Shown here piece by piece: positions 5,842-13,599 of a stretch of 21,836 nucleotides of DNA. The position numbers were made by a program, and so were the translations under genes. The stretch's first letter is position 1, and each line of letters starts with the position of its first letter. Source of the stretch: DATKZH01 sp964475955 (GTDB taxonomy: Bacteria > Planctomycetota > Planctomycetia > Pirellulales > Thermoguttaceae); NCBI GenBank assembly GCA_964475955.1, contig CAYYZY010000133.1:1-21836 (forward strand), written 5' to 3'. The notes below the pieces were generated by a model that saw only the letters and a program-made list of their open reading frames with translations, had not been told where the DNA came from and made no database searches.

Positions 5842-7854
5842 ATGAGCAAGAAACCGATCATCCAGGCGGCATCGGCGCTTCGTCTCGCCGCCCGGTTTGC
5901 CTTCCTGGCGCTTCTCGGACCCTCGGTTATCCAGGCCGCCGACGACCCCGCCGAAACGCCGTGGGAGGGGCAGTACAAGATCCGTGCGGACGAGCAGGAG
6001 CGGCTCACCGAGGCCGACGTGGTGGGGCCCGACGGACTCGTCTATCCCGACTGGACTTACGCGGGCGTGCCCGGCGGCATCCCCGACGTGCCCGTGCAGG
6101 CGCGGCTGGCCGACTTCGGCGGCAAGCCCGACGACGACCGCGACGACAGCGCGGCCCTCGAGCGGGCGGCCGAGCAGGTGGGCGCCTCCGGCGGCGGGGC
6201 CGTGCTGCTGGAATCGGGCACGTACCATCTCGACCGCCCGGTGATGATCTGCGGCGACGGGGTGGTGATTCGCGGCCGCGGCGCCGAGCGCACGCGCCTC
6301 ATCTTCCGCTACGCGATGCCCGGCGAGGGCGTGTGTTTCTACCGCCAGAGGCCGGGCGACGTCGTCTACGCCGACACGTGGGTCCAACTCCACGCCGTGC
6401 CGGAGGACCTCGCGGCCCTGGAGATCCGCGTCGACGGCCGCCGGGCCGCGCGACGCGACCGTTCGAAGCATTGGGGCAATACGTTCTCGATTTCCACCAG
6501 CGGGCGCACATTGCGCGGCAAGGTAGGGGAGGGCAAGCACCGCCTGACGGGCATCGCCGAATACCGCGACGGCACGCGCCGCCGGACCTCCGAGGAAATC
6601 CGCATCTCCAGCGATCCTTCTCCCCAGCCCGAGCGGCGCCCGCGGCTTCTGGGGGCGATCATGTTCGCCGGCCCGGGCACGGTCGGCCCGCGCATTCGGC
6701 TGGCGGCCGACGCCGAGCGCGGCAGCCGGCGCGTCAGGCTCACGTCGACCGAAGGGCTTTCGCCCGGCGACCGCATCATGATCGAGGCCCCCGCCTCGGA
6801 GCGCTGGAACCGGCTGGTGCGCAACGCCTGCCGCTGGGGCACGTACCGGCGGTATCGGCTGGTCGTCGAGGCGGTCGAGGGCGACACGATCCGCGTCAAC
6901 CAGCCGCTGCGCCTGGCGTTCCCCGTGGTCGACGGGTCGTACGTTCGCAAGATCGAGGTGATCCGCCGATCGGGCGTCGAGGACCTCTACCTCGAGCAGA
7001 TCGAAAACCTGTGGATCAGCGGCATCGCCTTCTCCAACGCCTGGGAGTGCTGGGCGCGGGGCGTTACGGTGAAGAAGACGGGCCGCCACGCCTGCTACGC
7101 CGTCGAGGCCAAGTGGTGCGAGATTCGCGACTCGGTGTTCGACGACGCCCACTTCAAGGGCGGCGGGGGCACTGCCTACGTGGGCTGGGAGCACGCCTGC
7201 GACTGCCTGATGGAGAACGTCACCGCCTATAGAATGCGGCACGCCCCCTGCGTGCAGTGGGCCGCCTCGGGCAACGTGATCCGCAAGAGCACGTTCCACG
7301 AGAGCGACGGCCAGTGGCATTCCGGCTGGACCAACGAGAACCTCTTCGAGCAGTGCACCATCGACTCGAAGCGGGGCCACGGCGGCTACGGCTACGGAAT
7401 GTGGGCCTCCCCGCCCGAGGACACCGCCCACGGGCCGAACGGGCCGCGCAACGTCGTCTACCAGTGCGACGTGCGCTCGCCCAAGGCCGGCGTGTGGATG
7501 GGCGGGATGAACGAGGGCTGGCTCATCCTCTACAGCCGGTTCGTCGTGGAGCGCGGCCCGGGCGTGTTCGCCAAGACGGCCAGCTTCGACCATACGATCC
7601 GCGGCAACGTCTTCGCCCTGGCCGACGCGAGCGAGCCGGCCGTGCGCCTGGCCACCTCCGACTGCACGGGCGTGGAGCTGATCGACAACCGCGTCTACGG
7701 CGGCAGCGGCCGGCTCGTCGCCGGGAGCGGGCGGCCGATGCGCGAGAAGAACAACCGCCTCCTCCCAGCGACCGACGACCCGCCTCGGCCCGAGCCGCCC
7801 GTGCCCTCCATCTTCGAATGGCAGCGCCAGCATCTCCCCCAAAGACACCGGTAG
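5842..7854 (+). CDS. Secreted right-handed beta-helix protein (pectate-lyase-3-like fold)
   Basis: A 670-residue exported protein. Residues 1-33 form a signal peptide ending IQA-A. Residues about 83-125 (ARLADFGGKPDDDRDDSAAL...) match the opening motif of the pectate lyase superfamily 3 beta-helix, including the D-F-G and D-D-S elements. The second half (about 380-640) has repeated strand turns of beta-helix type, such as NLWISGIAFSN, CEIRDSVFDDAHF, CLMENVTAYRM and VIRKSTFHES. An inserted region of about 200 residues lies between. I cannot see a certain catalytic set, so polysaccharide lyase, hydrolase or plain binding are all possible. AAGGAGG at 5828-5834 fixes the start. Its TAG stop (7852-7854) lies inside a 31-bp dispersed repeat, so the original C-terminus may have been changed. 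The next gene starts 65 bases downstream. Confidence 0.82.
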   Translation: MSKKPIIQAASALRLAARFAFLALLGPSVIQAADDPAETPWEGQYKIRADEQERLTEADVVGPDGLVYPDWTYAGVPGGIPDVPVQARLADFGGKPDDDRDDSAALERAAEQVGASGGGAVLLESGTYHLDRPVMICGDGVVIRGRGAERTRLIFRYAMPGEGVCFYRQRPGDVVYADTWVQLHAVPEDLAALEIRVDGRRAARRDRSKHWGNTFSISTSGRTLRGKVGEGKHRLTGIAEYRDGTRRRTSEEIRISSDPSPQPERRPRLLGAIMFAGPGTVGPRIRLAADAERGSRRVRLTSTEGLSPGDRIMIEAPASERWNRLVRNACRWGTYRRYRLVVEAVEGDTIRVNQPLRLAFPVVDGSYVRKIEVIRRSGVEDLYLEQIENLWISGIAFSNAWECWARGVTVKKTGRHACYAVEAKWCEIRDSVFDDAHFKGGGGTAYVGWEHACDCLMENVTAYRMRHAPCVQWAASGNVIRKSTFHESDGQWHSGWTNENLFEQCTIDSKRGHGGYGYGMWASPPEDTAHGPNGPRNVVYQCDVRSPKAGVWMGGMNEGWLILYSRFVVERGPGVFAKTASFDHTIRGNVFALADASEPAVRLATSDCTGVELIDNRVYGGSGRLVAGSGRPMREKNNRLLPATDDPPRPEPPVPSIFEWQRQHLPQRHR

Positions 7855-7881
7855 GGTGGGTCGAGGTACGAGACCCACGCG
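7851..7881. repeat. 31-bp dispersed hairpin repeat, copy 2, overlapping a stop codon
   Basis: Identical to 3370-3400. The TAG at its second to fourth base is the stop codon of the beta-helix gene. The GTGGGTC/GACCCAC stem falls in the leader between that gene and the FAD gene. No T-tract follows, so read-through into the FAD gene is possible. Confidence 0.9.
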
Positions 7882-7918
7882 TCGTTTGCGACGGCGTCCA
7901 AAGAGAGAGGATCACCTC

Positions 7919-9029
7919 ATGAGTGGCCAACCAGCGACGGAACCGAACGGGTGCGAGGTGGCCGTTGTCGGGGCCGGGCCCGTGGGGCTGGAGATGGCTG
8001 CGGCACTGAAGCGCGCGGGGGTCGGCTGCGTGGTGTTCGACGCCGGGCAAGTCGGCCACACCTTTACCTGGTGGCCGCCGAACACGCGGTTCTTCAGCTC
8101 GCCGGAGCGGATCGCCATCGCGGGCGTCCCCATCCAGACGGTCGACCAGGAAAAGATCACCCGCGAGGCCTATCTCGCGTATCTCCGCGGCGTCGTCCAG
8201 CAGCTTGACTTGAACGTTCACCCATACGAACGAGTGCTCGGGGCCCGGCGCGACGGCGACGGCTTCGCGCTCCGCACGGCCGTCCGCTCGGGCGAGCGGA
8301 CCTACCGGTGCCGGCGCCTGGTGCTGGCCACCGGCGGCATGGCGGCCCCCAACCGGCTGGGCATCCCCGGCGAGGACCTGGCGCACGTGAGCCACTACCT
8401 GGGCGAGCCGCACCGCTATTTCCGCACGCGCCTGTTGGTCGTCGGCGGCATGAACTCCGCCCTCGAGGCCGCACTGCGGTGCTGGCGCGCCGGGGCCGAG
8501 GTGACGATCAGCTACCGCCGGGCGGAGCTGGGACGCGGGGCCGCCAAGCAGTTTTTGACGGCCGAGGTGAAGATGTGGGTCCGCGAGGGCCGCATCCGGT
8601 TCCTGCCCGAAACGGTGCCGGTCGAGATCACGCCGGAGCACGTGGTGCTCGCCCCAACGCGCGACGGCGAGCCGATCGAGGGTGAGCCGAGCNNNNNNNN
8701 NNTCGGTGTGCCGCACGATCCGTTGCATCGGTCATGCGGCCCGCGCAGGCGAGCCGATCGAGGGTGAGCCGAGCCGCCATCCGGCCGACTTCGTGCTCTT
8801 CTGCACCGGCTTCGTGGCCGACATGAGCCTGTTCGAGCAGCTCGGCATCCGGTTGAACGGCCCGGGCAAGGTGCCCGAATTCTCGCCGGAGACCATGGAG
8901 ACGAACCTGCCGGGCGTCTATGTGGCGGGCACGGCGGCGGGCGGCACGCAGACGCAGTACAAGCTGTTCATCGAGACGAGCCACGTCGACGTCGAGAAGA
9001 TTGCCGCCCACGTGCGGGCCCAGCGCTGA
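7919..9029 (+). CDS. YpdA-like FAD/NAD(P)-dependent oxidoreductase (split by assembly gap)
   Basis: A two-dinucleotide-fold flavoprotein. The N-terminal FAD site is VAVVGAGPVGLEMAAALKRAG (about residues 14-34), the NAD(P) site is LLVVGGMNSALEAAL (about 172-186), and the C-terminal FAD motif ends GVYVAGTAAGGTQTQYKLFI. This GTQTQYKxFIE ending and the order of motifs resemble YpdA, the bacillithiol-disulfide reductase family, though substrate may differ in planctomycetes. GAGAGG at 7905-7910 supports ATG 7919. The reading frame breaks at the N gap (8693-8702): the 27 bases before it (8666-8692) recur at 8748-8774, after which the same protein resumes with RHPADFVLFCTG. Joining 8692 to 8775 gives 342 residues, normal for the family. 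I therefore regard the gene as intact in the organism. Confidence 0.85.
8693..8702. other. Assembly gap (10 N) flanked by a 27-bp duplication
   Basis: Ten N separate two contig ends that share 27 identical bases (8666-8692 and 8748-8774). The 45 bases at 8703-8747 do not fit the protein reading. This is the pattern left when overlapping contig ends were scaffolded rather than merged. Confidence 0.92.
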
Positions 9030-9121
9030 GGCACACGGGCCACCCCTCATAGTAGGGTGGCCGCCTGCGGCCGCGCGTTGGGCTGGACGGCAATTCCCAT
9101 CGAACCACCCCCCCCAACCGC

Positions 9122-9139
9122 GTGGTTGCTCGCAACCAC
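9122..9139. repeat. Small hairpin after the FAD gene
   Basis: GTGGTTG and CAACCAC form a 7-bp stem around a CTCG loop, 93 bases after the FAD gene stop. No T-run follows, so terminator function is doubtful. A GTAGGGTGG tract at 9052-9060 resembles the start of the 31-bp repeat but does not continue. Confidence 0.5.
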
Positions 9140-9243
9140 CCTGCGGCCTCCCCGATCGGAATCCGATTCCCCCGCCGGACGAGGCTACCCGCGGCGGCCC
9201 TTTGTTCTACTATTGACTGAGGGCAGACGCGAGGAGGGGAGTC

Positions 9244-9462
9244 ATGGACCAGAGTACGCTCGAGGCGTTCGGCGACATCGTCTGGGGGGCGCTGTTCGCC
9301 TACCTGGGGATCATTGCGGCGGTGTGTATCCTCTTGCTGTTGCGCTACCGGGCGGTTCGACCGTTTCGGCTCTGGGGCGGCCGAGAACGGGTCGAAGCGA
9401 GGGCCCCGTGGCGCGAGCGCATCCGAAACGCCCTGCTCGTTTGGCACCTGCCGTGGAAGTGA
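9244..9462 (+). CDS. Small single-pass membrane protein
   Basis: A 72-residue protein of unknown function. It begins with an acidic stretch (MDQSTLEAFGDI), has one strong membrane segment at about 13-34 (VWGALFAYLGIIAAVCILLLL) and a basic, Arg/Trp-rich cytoplasmic tail. This predicts a C-terminus inside. A very strong AGGAGGGGAG ribosome site lies just before the ATG, which makes the short gene credible. It converges with the minus-strand membrane protein gene; the two stop codons are only six bases apart. No family is recognised. Confidence 0.68.
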   Translation: MDQSTLEAFGDIVWGALFAYLGIIAAVCILLLLRYRAVRPFRLWGGRERVEARAPWRERIRNALLVWHLPWK

Positions 9463-9468
9463 GCGGAC

Positions 9469-10335
9469 CTACGGCCCGGCCGCTTGGGCCCCCGGGGACG
9501 GCAGGCGGACCAGGCGGAAGCCGAGCGCCCGGAAGAGGAGCAATGTGCCGAAGACCGTGGCGCATTGGGCCAGGTTGAAGACATAGAGCTGCGACGGGAC
9601 TTCTTCCGTGGGCGCCGGCCCGAGGAACGCCACAAGGACCGCCAGTTCGGCCGCCGTGACGAGGAGGCAGTAGCCGAGCCATGCCGCAATTAGTCGCCCC
9701 AGTATCTCCTTCCGGCGGAACGCACCCCAGATGCACGGCACGGCGATCAGCAGGTTGCAGGCCACGACGACAGGTAACAGAATGGGCAGTTCGGAGTCTA
9801 TGCGGACGTCGGCCAGGTCGCCCGGCGGCAGCACCACGCGCCCCGGGGCCAGGGCGATCGACACGAAGAGCATCCCGAGCATCATGTGCCCAAGCTGGAA
9901 TTGCAGCCGTCCGTCCGACGGCTCCCCCGCTGCCCCGCCCCAGCTCACCAACCGCCATCGAAACAGCCTTCCGGCGATCCAAAGGGGGACCTGAGCGCTG
10001 GCCACCCCGACGAAAAGGCAAATGCCCAGGAGGGCCGCATCGGCGAACGAGAAATACACGGGTGACGCGCAGCGACTACCCAGGACGAGGCCGTACCACG
10101 TCAACGTCAGCAGCAGCAGCGCCCACGGGAGCCGCACGACGACGTTGCCCGGGGCCAGCGCCGCCCACGTGGCGATCAGGTTGACCTGCCCAAAACAAAC
10201 GCCCATCAGGAAGAGCACGGGCCACGCGAGCCAGAAGTCCATCGCCAGGGGCGTGATGAAATCGACGACGAGAAACGCGCCGATCACGATCCCCGTTACG
10301 ATCCACTTCCGGGCGTAGGTGTTGGGCGGTTCCAT
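9469..10335 (-). CDS. Multi-pass membrane protein of unknown function
   Basis: A 288-residue protein with about seven to eight hydrophobic segments, for example WIVTGIVIGAFLVVDFI, WLAWPVLFLMGVCFG and LPILLPVVVACNLLIAV. In the middle RLQFQLGHMMLGMLFVSIALA resembles the 'QFSLRxLLxxTxxVAxxLA' motif that recurs in many planctomycete membrane proteins of unknown role. I chose ATG 10335 (MEPPNTYARKW) just before the first membrane segment; the frame extends further upstream, but without a ribosome site. It lies 102 bases downstream of the M20 peptidase gene on the same strand and could be co-transcribed with it. No function is proposed. Confidence 0.72.
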   Translation of the reverse strand: MEPPNTYARKWIVTGIVIGAFLVVDFITPLAMDFWLAWPVLFLMGVCFGQVNLIATWAALAPGNVVVRLPWALLLLTLTWYGLVLGSRCASPVYFSFADAALLGICLFVGVASAQVPLWIAGRLFRWRLVSWGGAAGEPSDGRLQFQLGHMMLGMLFVSIALAPGRVVLPPGDLADVRIDSELPILLPVVVACNLLIAVPCIWGAFRRKEILGRLIAAWLGYCLLVTAAELAVLVAFLGPAPTEEVPSQLYVFNLAQCATVFGTLLLFRALGFRLVRLPSPGAQAAGP

Positions 10336-10437
10336 GGCGAGTGCGGCGAGTTGTCGCGGCTTTGCTGATGATTTGCACCCCCGGCGGACGCGGGGAGAAT
10401 TCGCCCAAAAAGTCCCCTTGCAAGTCATTAGAATGGC

Positions 10438-11769
10438 TTAACCGCCGAATCGTTGCAACAGGCGGTAGATCGCCCGGGCGCCGAATTCGACGGCTTCGAC
10501 CGGGATCCGCTCGTCGGCGGCGTGGATCGTCTCGATGAAGTCGAAGTCAGGCGGCAGTTGCATGGGGAGGAAGCCGTAGGTCTGGATGCCCAGCTTGGCG
10601 AAGAACCGCGCGTCGGTGGCCCCGGCCAGGAGCATGGGCACGGCGACGCCGTTGGGGTCGGCCTCGCGGAGCACGTCGGCGAGCGTGTCGAACATTCCCA
10701 TGTCGGGCTCGCTCGGGCCGGGATCGTACCGGATCACCTCGAGCTCGACCTCCTCGCCCAGCAGCCGGCGGAGCTCCCGGATCGCGTCGTCGGCCGTTTG
10801 GCCGGGCAGGAGGCGGCCGTCGAGCTTCAGCTCGATCTCGCTGGGGATGACGGTGATGCTCTCGCCGCCGCGGACCACGGTCGCGTTGACCGTGTTGCGA
10901 AACAGCGACTCGTACCGGGCCTTTCGGTGGTCTATGAGGCGCAAGAGCAGGCCGGCTCGCCGGGGCCGGAGAAGCTGGCGCACCAGCCAGCCCGAGGGCC
11001 ACGGCAGCGCGGCGGCCACCGTTTGGAACATGGTGGCGACGACCGGCGTGACGTGGACCGGCAACCGGCGGCGGTCGAGCTTCGCGAGGAGGCGGGCCGT
11101 CTTGGCCATGGCTCCGCCCCGCATGGGAAGGGAGCCGTGCCCCCCCGGCCCGCGCACCACGGCCCGGATCCAGCAGACGTGCTTCTCGGCCACCTGAATC
11201 GGATAGAACCGCCGCCCGGCCATGTAGGCACTGAATCCGCCGAATTCGCCGACGGCGTAGCGCACGCCGCGGAACGGGCCGGGGTGATTCTCGGCCAGGT
11301 ACGCCGCCCCGTGCCGGCCGCCGCCCTCCTCGTCGGGCACGATCGCCAGCACCACGTCGCCCGGCGGGCGCAGACCCTCGGCCCGCGCCCGGAGCAGTGC
11401 GGCCAGGAGCATGGCGACGCCGCCCTTCATGTCCAGGGCGCCGCGTCCCCACACGTAGCCGTCGACCAGCTTGCCTTCGAAGGGCGGATGCGTCCACTGC
11501 TGGTGCGCCGTGGTGACCACGTCGACGTGGCCATAGAGGAGCAAGGGGGGCGCGGTCCCCCGGCCTTCGAGTCGGGCGATCAGGTTGGGGCGGCGGGGAT
11601 CGAGGGCAAGCAGCGTGGTCCGGAATCCGGCCTCGGTCAGCAGGCGGTCGATCCAGCCGACGCACTCGGCCTCGTTGCCCGGCGGGTTGGTCGTGTCGAA
11701 GCGAAGCAGCTTCTGGAGCAGCTCGGCGGGGTGCTCGTGGGAGGCGTGCTTGCCGGGAGGTGGCGTCAT
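10438..11769 (-). CDS. M20-family zinc peptidase/deacylase
   Basis: A 443-residue metallohydrolase of the M20 (ArgE/DapE/CPG2) family, which cleaves peptides or N-acyl amino acids in the cytosol using two zinc ions. Visible metal ligands are H81 in YGHVDVV, D113 in GRGALDMKGG, the catalytic base and ligand E147/E148 in VPDEEGGG, E175 in VGEFGG, and H416 in TIHAADERI near the end. The lid/dimerisation domain sits at about 190-320, with GGHGSLP in it. The length fits the carboxypeptidase-like branch rather than small DapE. There is no signal peptide. The ATG at 11769 has only a weak ribosome site, so the exact start is less sure than the function class. The substrate cannot be deduced. A STAS gene lies 113 bases upstream. 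Confidence 0.9.
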   Translation of the reverse strand: MTPPPGKHASHEHPAELLQKLLRFDTTNPPGNEAECVGWIDRLLTEAGFRTTLLALDPRRPNLIARLEGRGTAPPLLLYGHVDVVTTAHQQWTHPPFEGKLVDGYVWGRGALDMKGGVAMLLAALLRARAEGLRPPGDVVLAIVPDEEGGGRHGAAYLAENHPGPFRGVRYAVGEFGGFSAYMAGRRFYPIQVAEKHVCWIRAVVRGPGGHGSLPMRGGAMAKTARLLAKLDRRRLPVHVTPVVATMFQTVAAALPWPSGWLVRQLLRPRRAGLLLRLIDHRKARYESLFRNTVNATVVRGGESITVIPSEIELKLDGRLLPGQTADDAIRELRRLLGEEVELEVIRYDPGPSEPDMGMFDTLADVLREADPNGVAVPMLLAGATDARFFAKLGIQTYGFLPMQLPPDFDFIETIHAADERIPVEAVEFGARAIYRLLQRFGG

Positions 11770-11810
11770 CAGCCGACCGTTCCATCGGGCTGAGTGGTGC
11801 GGTTATCCCT

Positions 11811-11833
11811 GCCCCGCCGACGAGCGTCGGGGC
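11811..11833. repeat. GC hairpin between STAS and M20 genes
   Basis: CGACG and CGTCG pair around AG, and the stem continues as CCCC/GGGG with a one-base bulge. It lacks a T-tract on either strand. It may be an attenuating structure in the leader of the M20 gene or simply another intergenic palindrome. Confidence 0.45.
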
Positions 11834-11882
11834 CGCTTGCCTCCCTCAATCCGTTTGCCGGGCGCGGCGGCCGGCGGTGAGC

Positions 11883-12233
11883 CTACTCCGACTCGGCCAA
11901 CTGGCGTGCGGCGGCTTCGTCGGGCGCGACGAAGAGGGCCATGTCGAGCCGCATCATGTGCAAAAGCTCGACGACGTTGTCGGTCAGCGAGTGGAGGACC
12001 ATCTTGCCACCCCCCTGACAGAACCGCTTATGGCACAGCACCAGCCAGCTCAGTCCGCCCGAGTCGATGAAGCGGGTCTGGGCCAGGCTGAGCAGCACCC
12101 GCCGTGTGTACGGTTCCGGACCGAGCAGCGCTTCCAGGGATTCGAATCGGGGTGGGGACTCGCTCTGCACGTTGCGCGACAGGACCTCCATCCGCACGAA
12201 CTGCCCGTCGTCGGAAATCACTTTCAATTCCAT
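11883..12233 (-). CDS. STAS-domain anti-sigma-factor antagonist
   Basis: A 116-residue single-domain protein. The core motif VLLSLAQTRFIDSGGLSWLV (about 45-64) has the complete D-S-G phospho-switch expected of SpoIIAA/RsbV-type antagonists, with the Ser as likely phosphorylation site. It is followed by the GGGKMVLHSL strand and a C-terminal helix. Such proteins free a sigma factor or other partner by binding an anti-sigma kinase when unphosphorylated. I chose ATG 12233 because GGGAG (12243-12247 on the minus strand) is nine bases away; a GTG at 12239 would be too close. No kinase or sigma factor is in the window. It may be co-transcribed with the M20 gene 113 bases downstream, although a hairpin separates them. 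Confidence 0.85.
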   Translation of the reverse strand: MELKVISDDGQFVRMEVLSRNVQSESPPRFESLEALLGPEPYTRRVLLSLAQTRFIDSGGLSWLVLCHKRFCQGGGKMVLHSLTDNVVELLHMMRLDMALFVAPDEAAARQLAESE

Positions 12234-12306
12234 GCGCACTCACTCCCGGTGGGCTGCCGATTCCCTGTCCCGCGGTATTATGGCACATTTTGCGGACCGT
12301 GCCAGG

Positions 12307-12335
12307 GCGGAGCTCCGCAGGGGGTGCTGCCCCCC
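12307..12335. repeat. Two abutting palindromes upstream of STAS gene
   Basis: GCGGAGCTCCGC (12307-12318) is a perfect 12-bp palindrome. It is followed at once by GGGGG-TGCTG-CCCCC (12320-12334). The pair lies in the upstream region of the STAS gene. The GC content and absence of T-runs argue against a terminator. Confidence 0.6.
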
Positions 12336-12417
12336 CGGAATGCAGGGATTGGGGGTTCGTTGCCCGCGGGGCCTCGGCCCATCGCCCTTGTCGCTCTTCG
12401 CTACCGTATTCTCGCTT

Positions 12418-12453
12418 TTCGCTCCGCGAAAAGACGTTCGTTCGCGGAGCGAA
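12418..12453. repeat. 13-bp inverted repeat downstream of phosphatase gene
   Basis: TTCGCTCCGCGAA (12418-12430) is the exact reverse complement of 12441-12453, with a 10-base loop. It starts 25 bases after the phosphatase stop on the minus strand, a position that would suit a transcription end, but there is no clear T-tract after it. Confidence 0.65.
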
Positions 12454-12477
12454 CAACGACCAAGATGGGCTGCCCTT

Positions 12478-13167
12478 CTACGCGGGCTGCGATTCGGCCG
12501 ATCCGAGGGCGTCGCGCATGTGCCCGGTCTTGTCGGCCTGCCAGATCTGGCCGGTGTCGACGTCCAACGCGGTGAGCCAGCCGTCGCCGTAGACCCAGGT
12601 GTCGATGCAGATGAGATGTTCCAGCCGAAGCACCTCCCCGGTCTTCTGCGACGTGTGACTCACCACGGCCACCTTGCCGGAGCGGTGCGGGCCGGGCACG
12701 TTCTGGCGGATCGATTCCCACCGGAGCACGTCGACCGGCTGCTTGGCAAGCGGTTTGCGCGGCAGGTAGCTGGCGTGGACGAAGAAGTGCCGTTCGGTCT
12801 CGTGCCACGAGGCGCAGCTTCGGAGGAAGTCGAGATGCGCTTCCGGGATCTTTCGGGGATGGGTGCAGCCGTAAGAAGCCAGCGTGGCCTCGCCGCCGAA
12901 AGAGAGCCAGTCGGGGAGCAGCGAAAGGCGGTTGCCCACGATGTCCAGGAGCATCTCGTCGTGGTTGCCGAGGATGGGCACGAGGTGACACTGCTTGGCC
13001 AGCCCGATGAGCCGGTCGATCGCCCCCCGAGTGTCGGGGCCGCGGTCGACATAGTCGCCCAGCGTGATCAGCGTATCGCCCGGGCGAGGGGAAACGGCTT
13101 CCAACAGGGCATCCAGCGCGGCCGAGCAGCCGTGGATGTCCCCAATGGCTAGGATGCGATCCCTCAT
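12478..13167 (-). CDS. PPP-family metallophosphoesterase (serine/threonine phosphatase-like)
   Basis: A 229-residue calcineurin-like phosphoesterase with the PPP signature in order: GDIHG (9-13), GDYVDRG (37-43) and GNHDE (67-71), supplying D10, H12, D38, N68 and H69 for the two-metal centre. Two later His motifs are FFVHASYLP and VVSHTSQ, the latter taking the place of the usual GHT. Members include bacterial PrpA/PrpB-type protein phosphatases and diadenosine tetraphosphatases, and I cannot choose between these from sequence alone. Length is typical for bacterial PPP enzymes, and it is cytosolic. GCGAGG just before ATG 13167 supports the start. It stands alone and is divergent from the large secreted protein gene at 13600. 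Confidence 0.9.
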   Translation of the reverse strand: MRDRILAIGDIHGCSAALDALLEAVSPRPGDTLITLGDYVDRGPDTRGAIDRLIGLAKQCHLVPILGNHDEMLLDIVGNRLSLLPDWLSFGGEATLASYGCTHPRKIPEAHLDFLRSCASWHETERHFFVHASYLPRKPLAKQPVDVLRWESIRQNVPGPHRSGKVAVVSHTSQKTGEVLRLEHLICIDTWVYGDGWLTALDVDTGQIWQADKTGHMRDALGSAESQPA

Positions 13168-13599
13168 GATGCCTCGCTTCTGTCCCGGCGGCCCCGTCCT
13201 TCCCGTCCACTCCTCGTTCAGGATTATGGACATCGGGGGCCGATCTGGCAACTCGATCGTTCTTCGCGCGGCCGACGCGGCCGCCTGCACGACCGTCGAG
13301 TGGCGGCTCCCGAAGCTGCCGTGTGCGACCATGCCACGGACAGTGGGAACGGCTAGCGCGAACGGCACTTGCTGACAACGGGCTTGCGGGATCGGACGCG
13401 CTCCGCATTGCCGTTGGCGCAGTCAAAGGAATACAATGCCTGTTGACGTCCCAGGAGGGTCAACCGAGGAGTCGCTCGAACGAACTCGGACTGCTCGCAA
13501 CGCCGATCCGACGTGGCGTGTGCCGCGCCGGCGTCGCGTGCGGCGCCTCAACGTGAGGTCCGGCCATTTCTTTCCTCCCAGCACCGCTTCGAGGTGCCC
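13168..13599. other. Divergent intergenic region
   Basis: 432 bp between the phosphatase and the jacalin-like gene. Frames here have no ribosome sites. A promoter-like pair is noted at 13408-13437; otherwise I see nothing clear. Confidence 0.55.
13408..13437 (+). promoter_or_regulatory. Possible sigma-70-type promoter
   Basis: TTGCCG (13408-13413) and TACAAT (13432-13437) are separated by 18 bases, upstream of the 13600 gene, in a locally AT-richer patch. It would leave a leader of about 155 bases. The match is weak at -35 and planctomycete promoters are poorly known, so this is tentative. Confidence 0.3.

Noticed and set aside
8682..9029. Separate 115-residue gene after the N gap
   Set aside because: It is the C-terminal part of the FAD oxidoreductase; the apparent start is created by the gap and the duplicated 27 bases.
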